Shown piece after piece: positions 6,939-15,631 of a stretch of DNA of 21,366 nt. The notes under the pieces were generated by a model. That model had not been told where the DNA came from, ran no database searches, and saw nothing but the letters and a program-made list of their open reading frames with translations. The first letter of the stretch is position 1, and the number at the start of each line of letters is the position of its first letter. The DNA is from an uncultured Lachnospiraceae bacterium (GTDB taxonomy: Bacteria > Bacillota > Clostridia > Lachnospirales > Lachnospiraceae). The DNA lies in the NCBI GenBank assembly GCA_910579285.1, contig CAJTTT010000039.1, positions 1 to 21,366 of the forward strand, read 5' to 3'. The translations under genes and the position numbers were made by a program.

Positions 6939-8291
6939 TCACAGCCGCCTCATCCAAGTCTTTTTCCGAAAAACTGCCAATGAAATGAGGAATCTGACGA
7001 TCTCCTCCAGCGAAAGGATCAAGTACACCTGTGGAATCGGGCGATTCCACACAAAAGCAGCCAGAAAGCCAAGCGGCACGCCGAATGCCCATGTACCAAT
7101 CATATCAATCCACATCACATAGCGTGTCATGCCGCCGCTTCTGATAATGCCGCCGCCCAGGATCATATTCTGTACCTTAATGGGAGAGATTATCGCAAAT
7201 GCCGCTAAAATCATATATGCGGTTCGCTGTACTTCGGAATCCACATGATACAGCGACACATAGGCTCCCCCCAGCCATACCAGAAGTACAGACAGTACCG
7301 CCGAACCCGCAAATCCGCACCCCATTAACTTTTTGGAATCCCGATAAGCCGCTCCGTCATCTCCTTTTCCAAGAAGCCGCCCGATCATAATACCTGCCGC
7401 CTGGGAAACCCCGCTCAAAGCCCCCATCATCATCCCCTGCACCGGCCCCGTCATTGTCATGGCCGCGCAGGCCGCTGTTCCAAGACGCCCGTATATCACC
7501 GCGTACATATTTTCTCCCAGACTCCACATCAGCTCACATATAAGAATGGGCGCCAGAATCCCCAGATACTGCGTCCGCTCCTCCCCTGACAACCGAAGGG
7601 AAGACCGCATCCGGCCGACTTGAAAATAAGCCCGAAACCCGGCATCCTGCCAGAAATAAACCGCCGTCATGCCAAATGCTGCCGTCTGCGCAATCACACT
7701 TGCAGCGGCCGCCCCCCGCACGCCCATTGCCGGAAATCCGCCCCTTCCAAAGATCAGCATATAATTCAGTCCCGTATTCAGGAGTACAGAAAAAAAGCTT
7801 GCCGCAAGCGGAAAAAATGCCTTTCCTATACAGCGCAAAAGCACTGACATAATGGTAGATATTGCCATAACAGGAAAGGAGATTGCATAGATCCGCAGAT
7901 AGACCGCTGCCTGTGTCCTCACTGCCTGATCCTGGGTATACAGGGACATGATCTGCCCCGGAAAGAGAGCGCACGCCGTCAGAAACACACAGGCGAGCAG
8001 AATCCCCGCTGTCACATTCAGATAAAAGCTTCTCCCCATCCCCTTTTCATCCTTTGCTCCCACATACTGCGCCGCCATAATGCCTGCTGCCGCCGCCACC
8101 GCTCCGAGCGTCACCGTATAGAGAGAGGCAAATTTTCCGCCAAGCCCGATCCCTGCAATGCTCTCACTGCCAAGCTGGCCGATCATAATCTGATCCACCA
8201 TCCCGAAAGATGACTGCAAAAGGGCCTGTAAGGTAACCGGCAGCGCTATGCTGATCAGCTCCCTGCGAAAGCTGTTTTCTTTTCCCTCCAT
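6939..8291 (-). CDS. MATE-family multidrug efflux transporter
   Basis: The product is a polytopic membrane antiporter that exports cationic or aromatic compounds using a Na+ or H+ gradient. It has about twelve hydrophobic segments in two homologous halves. The first half carries the MATE start pattern ELISIALPVTLQALLQSSF and MVDQIMIGQLGSESIAGIG; the second carries ENMYAVIYGRLGTAACAAM. The ATG at 8291 is favoured because GGAGGT ends 4 nt before it; an ATG four codons upstream (8303) lacks a site. The length of about 450 residues is normal. It begins 66 nt after the lacI-type gene with no clear terminator or promoter between, so the two are probably co-transcribed. The substrate cannot be told from sequence. 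Confidence 0.93.
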   Translation of the reverse strand: MEGKENSFRRELISIALPVTLQALLQSSFGMVDQIMIGQLGSESIAGIGLGGKFASLYTVTLGAVAAAAGIMAAQYVGAKDEKGMGRSFYLNVTAGILLACVFLTACALFPGQIMSLYTQDQAVRTQAAVYLRIYAISFPVMAISTIMSVLLRCIGKAFFPLAASFFSVLLNTGLNYMLIFGRGGFPAMGVRGAAAASVIAQTAAFGMTAVYFWQDAGFRAYFQVGRMRSSLRLSGEERTQYLGILAPILICELMWSLGENMYAVIYGRLGTAACAAMTMTGPVQGMMMGALSGVSQAAGIMIGRLLGKGDDGAAYRDSKKLMGCGFAGSAVLSVLLVWLGGAYVSLYHVDSEVQRTAYMILAAFAIISPIKVQNMILGGGIIRSGGMTRYVMWIDMIGTWAFGVPLGFLAAFVWNRPIPQVYLILSLEEIVRFLISLAVFRKKTWMRRL

Positions 8292-8357
8292 CTCTACCTC
8301 CATGTCATAGTTTTAGGGTACCGATCATCACCCAATCTGTTTTACACACAAGGCATT

Positions 8358-9365
8358 TCACCCCTTGCGCCTTGCTGTACTCTCTCGTATGATCAGTTTC
8401 ACCGGGAGCGCCTCCACAACCGGCTCTTCATGCCCTTCCCGCAAGGTTTTCAGGGCACGCACTGCCATCCGCGCCCGCTCTCCTGCATCCTGTCCCACCG
8501 TTGTAAGCCTGGGAAAGCAGCTGACGCAGAGCGCGTTGTCATCAAATCCAACCACCGACATTTCCTCCGGCACAGAAATCCCCTGTTCTGTCAGAAAGTG
8601 CATAAACTCCACCGCATAGACATCCGAAACGGCAAATGCTGCCGTACACGCCCGTATCCGCTCCAAATGTTCCTCGTAGAGGAGACGCCGTCCCGCACGG
8701 TTCATGGGCACCTCCATAAAGTCCGTCTCTCCATCCGAGAAACCCGCGAGAAAGCCCGCCATCCGTTCTGCATCCATGCAGATATCATTGTCGGAGATAA
8801 GAATTGCCCGGCGGTGCCCCATCTCTCTCAGATACGCGCCCACCTGACGGCCGCCATCGAAATTATCAATTGTCAGATTGCAGATCCCCCGATCGTTCTC
8901 AAAGAAACCGTCATAGACTACAAAAGGAATGTGCATTCTCGCCCGGAGTTTTTCATAGTCGCTGTCGCAAAATCCCAGAAGCACCATCCCGTCCATATTC
9001 CACATGGAAGCAAACCGTTCTACTTCGCTCCAGTCCTGCGTGGCCTTTATCATCATAAAATATCCCGACTGTTCCAGCTCAAAGAGCAGGGCATTCAGAG
9101 AGGCGGACACAAAGGCATCCTCCAACACCTTTCCCTCATATTTCTCATGGTTGTTCACCACCACGCCGATGATACGGGAATCGTTTCTCGCCAGCAGAAT
9201 GCCTGCCATACTCGGAATATACTGCCGTTCCTCCAAAAGCGCCTGCACCCGCTTCACCGTCTCATCCGATATCTTTTTCGTCTTTCCGTGGATCACATTG
9301 GAGACCGTCGCCGTACTCACTCCCAGCTCTTCCGCAAGATCCGCAATCCTCACCCGCTCTGCCAT
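8358..9365 (-). CDS. LacI-family transcriptional regulator
   Basis: This is a DNA-binding repressor or activator with a sugar-binding-type sensor domain. The N-terminal helix-turn-helix is RIADLAEELGVSTATVSNVI (residues 6-25), followed by the hinge region. The periplasmic-binding-like core begins at about residue 64 (RIIGVVVNN) and includes MVLLGFCDSD, VPEEMSVVGFDDNAL and TTVGQDAGERARMAV. The open frame runs back to a GTG at 9437, but the HTH alignment places the start at 9365, where the start-proximal AGGG is weak and close. The 335-residue length is normal. A palindromic operator lies within its own predicted promoter, suggesting autoregulation. The downstream MATE transporter is a likely target. 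The inducer is unknown. Confidence 0.92.
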   Translation of the reverse strand: MAERVRIADLAEELGVSTATVSNVIHGKTKKISDETVKRVQALLEERQYIPSMAGILLARNDSRIIGVVVNNHEKYEGKVLEDAFVSASLNALLFELEQSGYFMMIKATQDWSEVERFASMWNMDGMVLLGFCDSDYEKLRARMHIPFVVYDGFFENDRGICNLTIDNFDGGRQVGAYLREMGHRRAILISDNDICMDAERMAGFLAGFSDGETDFMEVPMNRAGRRLLYEEHLERIRACTAAFAVSDVYAVEFMHFLTEQGISVPEEMSVVGFDDNALCVSCFPRLTTVGQDAGERARMAVRALKTLREGHEEPVVEALPVKLIIRESTARRKG

Positions 9366-9435
9366 TTTCCCTGCACCGGCCTTTCTTCCATTCTGGCTTC
9401 CGCTAAGATCAGTGTATGCCCCTTCTCCCATAAAC

Positions 9436-9465
9436 ACAATAGGTTAATCGCGTAACCCATTCCAA
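9436..9465 (-). promoter_or_regulatory. Promoter of the LacI-type regulator
   Basis: On the minus strand TTGGAA (9460-9465) and TATTGT (9436-9441) are 18 bp apart. Each box is an imperfect match. The spacer contains the palindromic operator. Transcription would start near 9429, which supports the start codon at 9365 over the upstream GTG/ATG. Confidence 0.5.
9438..9461. promoter_or_regulatory. Candidate LacI-family operator
   Basis: GGTTA (9442-9446) and TAACC (9453-9457) form an inverted repeat with a central CG, and flanking AAT/ATT extend the symmetry. Even-length palindromes centred on CG are typical of LacI-family sites. It overlaps the predicted promoter and lies about 75 bp upstream of the regulator start. 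Confidence 0.65.
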
Positions 9466-9507
9466 AAAAGAAAGTGTATTTTTGGCACTATTGCCTCAAA
9501 TACACTT
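9462..9507 (-). terminator. Rho-independent terminator after the hybrid kinase
   Basis: AAGTGTATTT (9472-9481) pairs perfectly with AAATACACTT (9498-9507), with GGC/GCC extending the inner stem. In the minus-strand direction it is followed by TTTCTTTTTT. It lies 17 nt after the kinase stop and ends the transporter-kinase operon immediately before the lacI promoter. Confidence 0.85.
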
Positions 9508-9523
9508 CCACATCCTATTTCTT

Positions 9524-11782
9524 CTATTTTTCCGCCGGCTTTACCTTTCTCATCTTCTCCACACTGTGCTCCCAGGTATCCGGCTCCCGTCTCTTCTGCT
9601 CGGGAATCCACTTCTTCAGAGCCTCATTGAGCGCCTTTTTGTCCAGCGGCTTTGTGATAAAGTCCTGAAAGCCGTTTTCCAGAAACATCTCCCGCACACC
9701 CTCCATAGCGTTTGCCGTCAGTGCAATGATGACCGGCAGTGTGCCGTTTTCCCCGCACTCCCTACGGATCCGCTGTACTGCCTCTATGCCGTCCATCTCC
9801 GGCATCATATGATCCATGAAAATTATATCATACCTTGTCTCTCTGACACATTCGATCGACTTCTGGCCGCTGTCCGCCTCGTCAATCATCAATCCGTAAG
9901 GCCGCAGAAAACCTTTCGCCACCTTCCTGTTAACCAGATTGTCGTCCACCACCAACACCCGGCATTCCTCCGCCTGGAACGTTTTGATCTCATCCTCCTC
10001 GCTGACGGTCTCCCGGGGCGCCTCATTCAGTGTTCTGCGGTCCACAATGGTCTGCGGTATCTCCAGAATAAAGGTCGTTCCCTCCCCATACACGCTCTCC
10101 ACCCGGATTGTTCCGCCCATCAGCGCCACCAGATGCCTGGTGATAGACAGGCCGAGCCCGGTGCCTTCCACGGTGCGGTTTCGCTTCGCATCCACCTGGC
10201 TGAAATTCTCAAATATTTTTCCAAGATCCTCTTCCTTAATCCCACAGCCGGTGTCCCTCACCTCAATGTGCAAAAGCTCCGTATCCGCAGTCTCTCCCGG
10301 TCCGCCGCCCACAGAGAGTTTCACATAGCCCTCCCTGGTGAATTTCAGACCGTTGTTCAGAAGATTGATCAAAATCTGTCTGATCCTTCCCTCATCGCCG
10401 TGATACCGGCACGGTATGGACATATCGAACTCGCATTTGAGCAGGATGCCCCGCTTTGACGCCGCACCGTCCATCATATTAATCACCTCATCCACGATGT
10501 TCTTAATATGATAATCCGTGCACACCAGCTCCATCTTACCGGCTTCCACCTTAGACAGATCCAGGATATCGTTGATGAGCGCCAGGAGATTTCGGGAAGC
10601 CGACTTGATGTCACAGGCATAATCGTGCACCTTCCTGCCCTTGCTCTCCTCCATAATGATATCGCTCAATCCTACGATGGCATTCATGGGCGTGCGGATC
10701 TCGTGGGACATATTCGCCAGAAACTCGCTCTTCGCCTCGTTGGCCTGCTCCGCCTGTATTCTGATCTGCTTGATCTCCTCGATGTAGTTTCTCACTTCCG
10801 TCATGTCCAGGATCCGTACCACATAGCCCTTTACCACCCCGAACCGATCCGTGATCTGCTCCACATGGCTCTGGTAATACCGCTCCCCAAGAAAAAACTC
10901 GTCCTGCACATCCTCCCCGAGAACAATTTCCGGGAAATCCGATATCTCCCAGACCTTCCTGCCGACGGCCCGGCTGTTCAGTCCCGCGAAAATGGCGGCC
11001 GACGCCGGATTATAGTTGACAACCCGTCCCCGCTCATCCAGTGCAATCACGCCGTCGCTCATTCTGTTGAGCAGCGTGCCCGATGCCAGACTTCCGAAAT
11101 CGTAAACCTTCCTGCTCCACACAAGAATCACCACACTCGAAAGCACAAGCCCAAGGACAACCGGTGTAAAGTCAAAGGCGCGCGTCAGTTTTGTGACATA
11201 GGCATACAGGGCAATGACCGGCAGAAAAGACAACATCAGAATCAGCCCGTACTTGCGGTCCACTGCATCCTCACCCCTTCTGGATTTGGCACGGATCAGC
11301 ACACGCAGGGACATCACATAGGGGATGAGCGTTGCACATATGATAAAGACCGCATACCCCGGCCCATACTCCAAAAACAGATAAGAGTGTCCATCCGCCG
11401 TTGTCTCCCAGTCCAGATATCTGTAGAAAAGGCTGTGGTAATCACAGGTCAGAATTAACAGGAGAAGCACCGCGTCAATCAAGCCAAGCAACTTCAACGC
11501 CTTAAGCGGCGCCTCCTCAAAGCAGTAAATATAGATAAAGTAGCAGTAACAGACAGGTATGATCATCGTTCCCAGATGCTGTACCTTCACTGCCACCATA
11601 GCCGCCTCCATCGTAGGCGCCGTCAGTTCCAGCAGATAACCAATGTTCTGTATCAGGGCTCCCATCAGGAAGTATTCCATCATCTTCTGTTCCCTGGATC
11701 CATCCCCGTTCAGCAGAAGCGCCAGCGCAAAAAAGACAGCGCATATTCCCAAAATCTGAAGTCCGATAAACGCAATACTCAT
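9524..11782 (-). CDS. Hybrid sensor histidine kinase, 7TM-type N-terminus
   Basis: This is a membrane sensor that autophosphorylates and passes phosphate to its own receiver. The 752 residues comprise seven or so membrane helices (about 1-225, HisKA_7TM-like), a PAS region (about 235-330), and HisKA with NMSHEIRTPMN (His360). HATPase follows with N-box NLLNNGLKF (473-481), DTGCGI (510-515) and GTGLGL (540-545). The receiver has DD at 613-614, phospho-acceptor Asp657 in FMDHMMPEMDG, and Lys711. All catalytic residues are present. There is no HPt domain and no separate response regulator in the window. It starts 11 nt after the second permease stop, with GGAGAGAG overlapping that stop, so it appears to be the last gene of the nucleoside transporter operon. 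Its signal and output are unknown. Confidence 0.95.
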   Translation of the reverse strand: MSIAFIGLQILGICAVFFALALLLNGDGSREQKMMEYFLMGALIQNIGYLLELTAPTMEAAMVAVKVQHLGTMIIPVCYCYFIYIYCFEEAPLKALKLLGLIDAVLLLLILTCDYHSLFYRYLDWETTADGHSYLFLEYGPGYAVFIICATLIPYVMSLRVLIRAKSRRGEDAVDRKYGLILMLSFLPVIALYAYVTKLTRAFDFTPVVLGLVLSSVVILVWSRKVYDFGSLASGTLLNRMSDGVIALDERGRVVNYNPASAAIFAGLNSRAVGRKVWEISDFPEIVLGEDVQDEFFLGERYYQSHVEQITDRFGVVKGYVVRILDMTEVRNYIEEIKQIRIQAEQANEAKSEFLANMSHEIRTPMNAIVGLSDIIMEESKGRKVHDYACDIKSASRNLLALINDILDLSKVEAGKMELVCTDYHIKNIVDEVINMMDGAASKRGILLKCEFDMSIPCRYHGDEGRIRQILINLLNNGLKFTREGYVKLSVGGGPGETADTELLHIEVRDTGCGIKEEDLGKIFENFSQVDAKRNRTVEGTGLGLSITRHLVALMGGTIRVESVYGEGTTFILEIPQTIVDRRTLNEAPRETVSEEDEIKTFQAEECRVLVVDDNLVNRKVAKGFLRPYGLMIDEADSGQKSIECVRETRYDIIFMDHMMPEMDGIEAVQRIRRECGENGTLPVIIALTANAMEGVREMFLENGFQDFITKPLDKKALNEALKKWIPEQKRREPDTWEHSVEKMRKVKPAEK

Positions 11783-11793
11783 GTTACTCTCTC

Positions 11794-12753
11794 CTACCGT
11801 GCACCCTTGTCATAGATCACGCCAAGCGCCCTCGGCGAATGGTTCTTTCTACCGAAGAATACAAGCATCAGAAGCGTCAGCACATAGGGCAGCACCATTA
11901 CCAGATCCTGGTAACTGCTTGGCATTTCCAGAATCTTTACCAGCTCATACCCGCCCGATCTCGCAAAGCCAAACAGCAGGCATGCCCCCAGCGTAGGCAG
12001 AATCTTCCAATTGCCAAAAATCAGCGCCGCGATAGCCAGATACCCATACCCCGAATAGATATTGGATGAAAAATTCGCGGAAATGGAGTAGGCAAAACAG
12101 ATGCCTCCAAGTCCCGACAAAGCCCCGGAAACCAGGACTGCAATCAGACGCACCTTTCCCACCTCAATGCCTGCCGCGTCCACCGCGTGCGGGTTGTCAC
12201 CGCATGCTCTCAGATGCAGGCCGAAAGGCGTCCTGTAAAGCACATACCAGGCGATCACCGCTATCAGCGCAATCACCGGCTCAAAGGGATACAGATTAGT
12301 GAAGACCGCCCCCAGCACAGGAACAGATGAGATCCCCGGCACGGTCACGCGGGCCGACACGCCCAGCACAAACTTGTTGGAAGCCGCCTTAAAGATGCTG
12401 GCGTTGATCTGCTTCGTCATAAACTCCGTCAGTGACATAGCCAGAATGTTGATCACCACACCGCTTATGACCTGGTTCGCCTTAAAGCGGATGCAGAGCA
12501 TCGCGTGAAGCAGGGAAAAGAGCGTACCTCCCAAGAAGGCAAATACCATTGCCAGATAAAAAGGCACCGGCGAATCGCCTGCAAAATATGGCGCAATGCA
12601 GACCGCGAACAGCGCGCCGCAGAAAGCCCCGAATCCCTGCAGGCCCTCTATCGCCAGATTGGTCACACCGCTCCGCTCACAGTAAATACCGCCGATTGCC
12701 ATGATAAACAGGGGAAGCGCAAAGGATAAGCCGTCAATTATGATCGTATTCAT
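11794..12753 (-). CDS. Nucleoside ABC transporter permease (NupQ-like)
   Basis: This is the second membrane subunit of a BMP-type nucleoside importer (BPD_transp_2 family). The 319 residues start MNTIIIDGLSFALPLFIMAI and contain GIYCERSGVTNLAIEGLQ, the family's conserved loop, FKANQVISGVVINILA, and LRACGDNPHAVDAAGIEV, the cytoplasmic coupling segment. It has eight or more hydrophobic segments. Its ATG is separated by one base from the TGA of the first permease, with AAGGAG inside that gene's end. B. subtilis NupQ (formerly YufQ), a guanosine importer subunit, is the nearest named relative I can recall. Confidence 0.92.
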   Translation of the reverse strand: MNTIIIDGLSFALPLFIMAIGGIYCERSGVTNLAIEGLQGFGAFCGALFAVCIAPYFAGDSPVPFYLAMVFAFLGGTLFSLLHAMLCIRFKANQVISGVVINILAMSLTEFMTKQINASIFKAASNKFVLGVSARVTVPGISSVPVLGAVFTNLYPFEPVIALIAVIAWYVLYRTPFGLHLRACGDNPHAVDAAGIEVGKVRLIAVLVSGALSGLGGICFAYSISANFSSNIYSGYGYLAIAALIFGNWKILPTLGACLLFGFARSGGYELVKILEMPSSYQDLVMVLPYVLTLLMLVFFGRKNHSPRALGVIYDKGAR

Positions 12754-12754
12754 A

Positions 12755-13819
12755 TCATCTGTTCTCCTTCCATCTGTCTAATCTTTCTCTCACATAAGCG
12801 CCGCATGCGCTGATTAACAGGATGATTCCCGTAAGGGCGGCAGCCATCTCCGCCTGCACCCCGGCCGTGGAACTCATATAGGTACTCCCCTTGGAGATCA
12901 CGGTAATCAGGAAAGAGGAGAAAATAATGCCGATCGGGGAGCTGTTGCCAAGCAGCGCCACCGCAATGGCATCATATCCTGTACTGGCCAGCACTCTCGG
13001 CTGCATGGAGCAGAAATACCCAAGATAATAGGTCACGCCGGCAAGTCCGGCCGCGCCTCCCGAGAGCATCATGGCGAGCACTCTGGTGCGTCCCACGCGG
13101 ATGCCCGCATACTCCGCCGCCCGGCTGCTGCTGCCCACCGCCTTGATCTCAAAGCCAAGCGTGGTTTTCCCGAGCAGGAAAACCGTGGCCGCAACCGCTG
13201 CCGCCGCTACAAGAATCCCAAGCGGAATATCCATCTTATAATCGCCCACCACCGTGTCCACAAGCGTCAGCCTGCTGGCTGCGCCTATGTTTTTGGACTG
13301 TCTCGAAACCGGATCCACAAAGAACACATTGATAAAAAAGCTGGCTACAAACTGCACTATGTAATTGCACATGATGGTGGAGACCACTTCATTGATGTTG
13401 AAACGATGCCGCAGATATCCGACCAGACCGCCCACAAGCGCACCTACCGTCAAACCGATCAGAATCACAAGCGGCTTCGCCAGCACAGCGGGCAGCTCCG
13501 AGTAGCCCACCAGAACCGTTGCCACAAAGGCTGCCGCCAGCATCTGTCCCGAAACACCGATGTTAAACAGCCCGGCCTTCAGGGCGATCAGCACGGAAAG
13601 CGACGCCAGAAGCATCGGAGTCAGCGCGTTCAGAAAGCTGGTAAAGTCCGTAATCATTCCCTTATGGCCCGCATAGGACGCCTTCGGCGCAAGCCCCGAT
13701 CCCTGCAGCAGATTGTAGTATGCCAGAAACGGGTTCTTCCCCAGCAGCGCTATCACCACAATTCCCAGAACCAGGCTTAAAAGGACTGTAAAAAACGGTA
13801 TCAGATCATGCTTTTTCAT
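12755..13819 (-). CDS. Nucleoside ABC transporter permease (NupP-like)
   Basis: This is the first membrane subunit of the importer, BPD_transp_2 family, 354 residues. The family features are TPMLLASLSVLIALKAGLFN followed by IGVSGQM, then the coupling segment FNINEVVSTIMCNYIV, and IKAVGSSSRAAEYAGIRVGR. It starts inside the ATPase gene with a 14-nt overlap (the CCATGAAAAAGCATGA region), so the pair is translationally coupled. The long loop after the first helix (about residues 38-60) is usual for NupP-type permeases. Confidence 0.92.
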   Translation of the reverse strand: MKKHDLIPFFTVLLSLVLGIVVIALLGKNPFLAYYNLLQGSGLAPKASYAGHKGMITDFTSFLNALTPMLLASLSVLIALKAGLFNIGVSGQMLAAAFVATVLVGYSELPAVLAKPLVILIGLTVGALVGGLVGYLRHRFNINEVVSTIMCNYIVQFVASFFINVFFVDPVSRQSKNIGAASRLTLVDTVVGDYKMDIPLGILVAAAAVAATVFLLGKTTLGFEIKAVGSSSRAAEYAGIRVGRTRVLAMMLSGGAAGLAGVTYYLGYFCSMQPRVLASTGYDAIAVALLGNSSPIGIIFSSFLITVISKGSTYMSSTAGVQAEMAAALTGIILLISACGAYVRERLDRWKENR

Positions 13820-15350
13820 GGCGTCCCCCCACTCCCATCATAAATTCCCCGACTTCGCCCGGGGTCAGCGTTCCCGCATCCGCAATCTTTTCGATTCTGC
13901 CGTTATAGATGACGCCGATCGTGTCCGCGAGATTCATCACTTCATCCAGCTCCAGCGAAATCAGAAGCACTGCCTTGCCTTTGTTTCGCTGCTCTACAAT
14001 CTGCCTGTGGATGTTCTCAATCGCCCCGATATCCAGTCCTCTGGTTGGCTGTACAAAAATCAGAAGAGAGGAATCCAGTTCAATTTCCCTGGCAATGATC
14101 GCTTTCTGCTGGTTGCCTCCGCTCATTGAACGCACAACCGTTTCGCTTCCCTGTCCGCTTCTGATGTCGTATTTCTCTATCAGCTCGTCACTGTATCTGG
14201 TAAACGCCTCACCCGCTATCACCGATCCTCTGGAAAAAGGCGGCATGAAATAATTCTTCAAAGCCAGATTATCCGACAGCGAAAGATCCATCACCAGTCC
14301 CACATTCTGCCGGTCCTCCGGGATATAAGAAATGCCTTCCAGATTGCGGCTTCGGATCGCCGCGTGGGTGATATCCTTTCCGTTTAAGGTAATGCTGCCG
14401 CCCGAAGGCTTTAACAGTCCGGCCACTGCATCGGCCAGCTCCACCTGCCCGTTGCCGGAAACGCCCGCAACCGCAAAGATTTCACCGCCGCGCACAGAAA
14501 AACTAACGTCCTTCACCACCTCGAACTTGTCCTCATTCTGTACCGTCAGATGCTCCACCTTAAGAATCTCTCTGCCATATTCCGGCTCCGGCTTGTCCAC
14601 GGAAAAGTTTACTTCCCTGCCGACCATCAGATTGGCCATCGTCTTTGTGTCTGTCTCCTTCACATCAAGCACATCGATCAGCTTCCCCCGGCAGAGGATG
14701 GCACAGCGGTCCGCAATCTTTTTGATCTCCTCCAGCTTGTGGGTAATCAGGATGATCGTCTTGCCGTCACGCCGCAGACTCTCAATGATCTCCAAAAGAA
14801 ACTCGATCTCCTGCGGCGTCAGCACCGCCGTCGGCTCATCGAAAATCAGAATTTCCGCCTCCCGGTACAGCATCTTTAATATTTCCACCCTCTGCTGCAT
14901 GGAGACATTGATATTTTCAATCACCTTGGTGGGATCCACCTCCAGACCGAATTTTTCCGACAAGGCTCTGATCTCTTCATTGGCCCGTTTCTGATCCAGC
15001 GTCTTAAAAATGCCAAAATGTTTCTTGACCGGCTCCATCCCCATAACAATGTTTTCTGCTATGGTATAGTTGCTCACCAGCTTAAAATGCTGATGCACCA
15101 TGCCGATATTCAGCCGGGTGGCATGGTTGGGGGAGGCAATCTTTACCTTTTCTCCCCGAATAATGATCTCCCCCTCGTCCGGCTCATACATGCCGAACAG
15201 CATACTCATCAAAGTGGACTTCCCCGCTCCATTCTCCCCTAAAAGGGCATATATCTCACCCTTTTTAACCTGAATGGAAACATCATCATTTGCAACAATA
15301 CCCGGGAAACGCTTCGTGATATGATTCATCTCAATAATATAATCAGACAT
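13806..15350 (-). CDS. Nucleoside ABC transporter ATPase, double NBD (NupO-like)
   Basis: This is a cytoplasmic ATPase with two fused nucleotide-binding domains, 514 residues. NBD1 has Walker A GENGAGKST (38-46), a signature reading VSMQQRVEI (149-157) where many relatives have a glycine, Walker B ILIFDEPTAVL (167-177) and switch His204. NBD2 has a degenerate Walker A, VSGNGQVEL (297-305), an intact signature SMSGGNQQK (408-416), and FVQPTRGLDIGA (432-443) at Walker B. The asymmetry is usual for the sugar/nucleoside double ATPases. Its ATG follows GGAG at 8 nt. It has its own predicted promoter and follows the lipoprotein gene after a 281-nt gap containing a hairpin. Confidence 0.95.
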   Translation of the reverse strand: MSDYIIEMNHITKRFPGIVANDDVSIQVKKGEIYALLGENGAGKSTLMSMLFGMYEPDEGEIIIRGEKVKIASPNHATRLNIGMVHQHFKLVSNYTIAENIVMGMEPVKKHFGIFKTLDQKRANEEIRALSEKFGLEVDPTKVIENINVSMQQRVEILKMLYREAEILIFDEPTAVLTPQEIEFLLEIIESLRRDGKTIILITHKLEEIKKIADRCAILCRGKLIDVLDVKETDTKTMANLMVGREVNFSVDKPEPEYGREILKVEHLTVQNEDKFEVVKDVSFSVRGGEIFAVAGVSGNGQVELADAVAGLLKPSGGSITLNGKDITHAAIRSRNLEGISYIPEDRQNVGLVMDLSLSDNLALKNYFMPPFSRGSVIAGEAFTRYSDELIEKYDIRSGQGSETVVRSMSGGNQQKAIIAREIELDSSLLIFVQPTRGLDIGAIENIHRQIVEQRNKGKAVLLISLELDEVMNLADTIGVIYNGRIEKIADAGTLTPGEVGEFMMGVGGRHEKA

Positions 15351-15396
15351 ATGCGGTCTCCTGCCCTTCTCTGCAACCTAACGCGTATCTGTTTAT

Positions 15397-15425
15397 AGTA
15401 TAAGGCAAAGCGGCACATCCCGCAA
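15397..15425 (-). promoter_or_regulatory. Internal promoter before the transporter ATPase
   Basis: On the minus strand TTGCGG (15420-15425) and TATACT (15397-15402) are exactly 17 bp apart. Transcription would begin near 15390, giving a leader of about 40 nt. This would let the ATPase, permeases and kinase be expressed apart from the lipoprotein. Confidence 0.65.
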
Positions 15426-15439
15426 GATATATACTTGCG
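15421..15439. promoter_or_regulatory. Palindrome overlapping the internal promoter
   Basis: CGCAAG and CTTGCG flank seven A/T bases, a perfect 19-bp palindrome of operator-like form. It covers the -35 box of the internal promoter, so a bound protein could block transcription. No binding protein can be assigned. Confidence 0.45.
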
Positions 15440-15535
15440 CCTGCTTCTGTCGTTTTTCTGGCTTTGCGGATAAAAAATCGGGCGTCAGCACGCTCGATTC
15501 AGAGAATGGTTTGCACTGTCGCAATTTCCTGTGAA

Positions 15536-15574
15536 ATAAGCAGAAGGACTGCGGGAGAAATACTCCCGCAGTCC
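15536..15574 (-). terminator. Hairpin (partial terminator) between lipoprotein and ATPase genes
   Basis: GGACTGCGGGAG (15546-15557) pairs perfectly with CTCCCGCAGTCC (15563-15574) around a 5-nt loop. On the minus strand only a broken T-rich stretch follows (TTCTGCTTATTTC), so read-through is likely. This layout commonly leaves more transcript for the binding protein than for the permease genes. A second small hairpin, GTGCGC/GCGCAC, lies closer to the lipoprotein stop (about 15601-15618). Confidence 0.7.
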
Positions 15575-15631
15575 AATCCATTTTCATATACTGTTTTTCC
15601 GTGCGCCGGACTGCGCACAGGACTTCGTTTC

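Noticed and set aside
14850..14910. ATPase NBD1 signature VSMQQRVEI lacking glycine, as a sign of inactivation
   Set aside because: As I recall, close relatives in this double-ATPase family show the same variant, and Walker A, Walker B and the switch histidine are intact.
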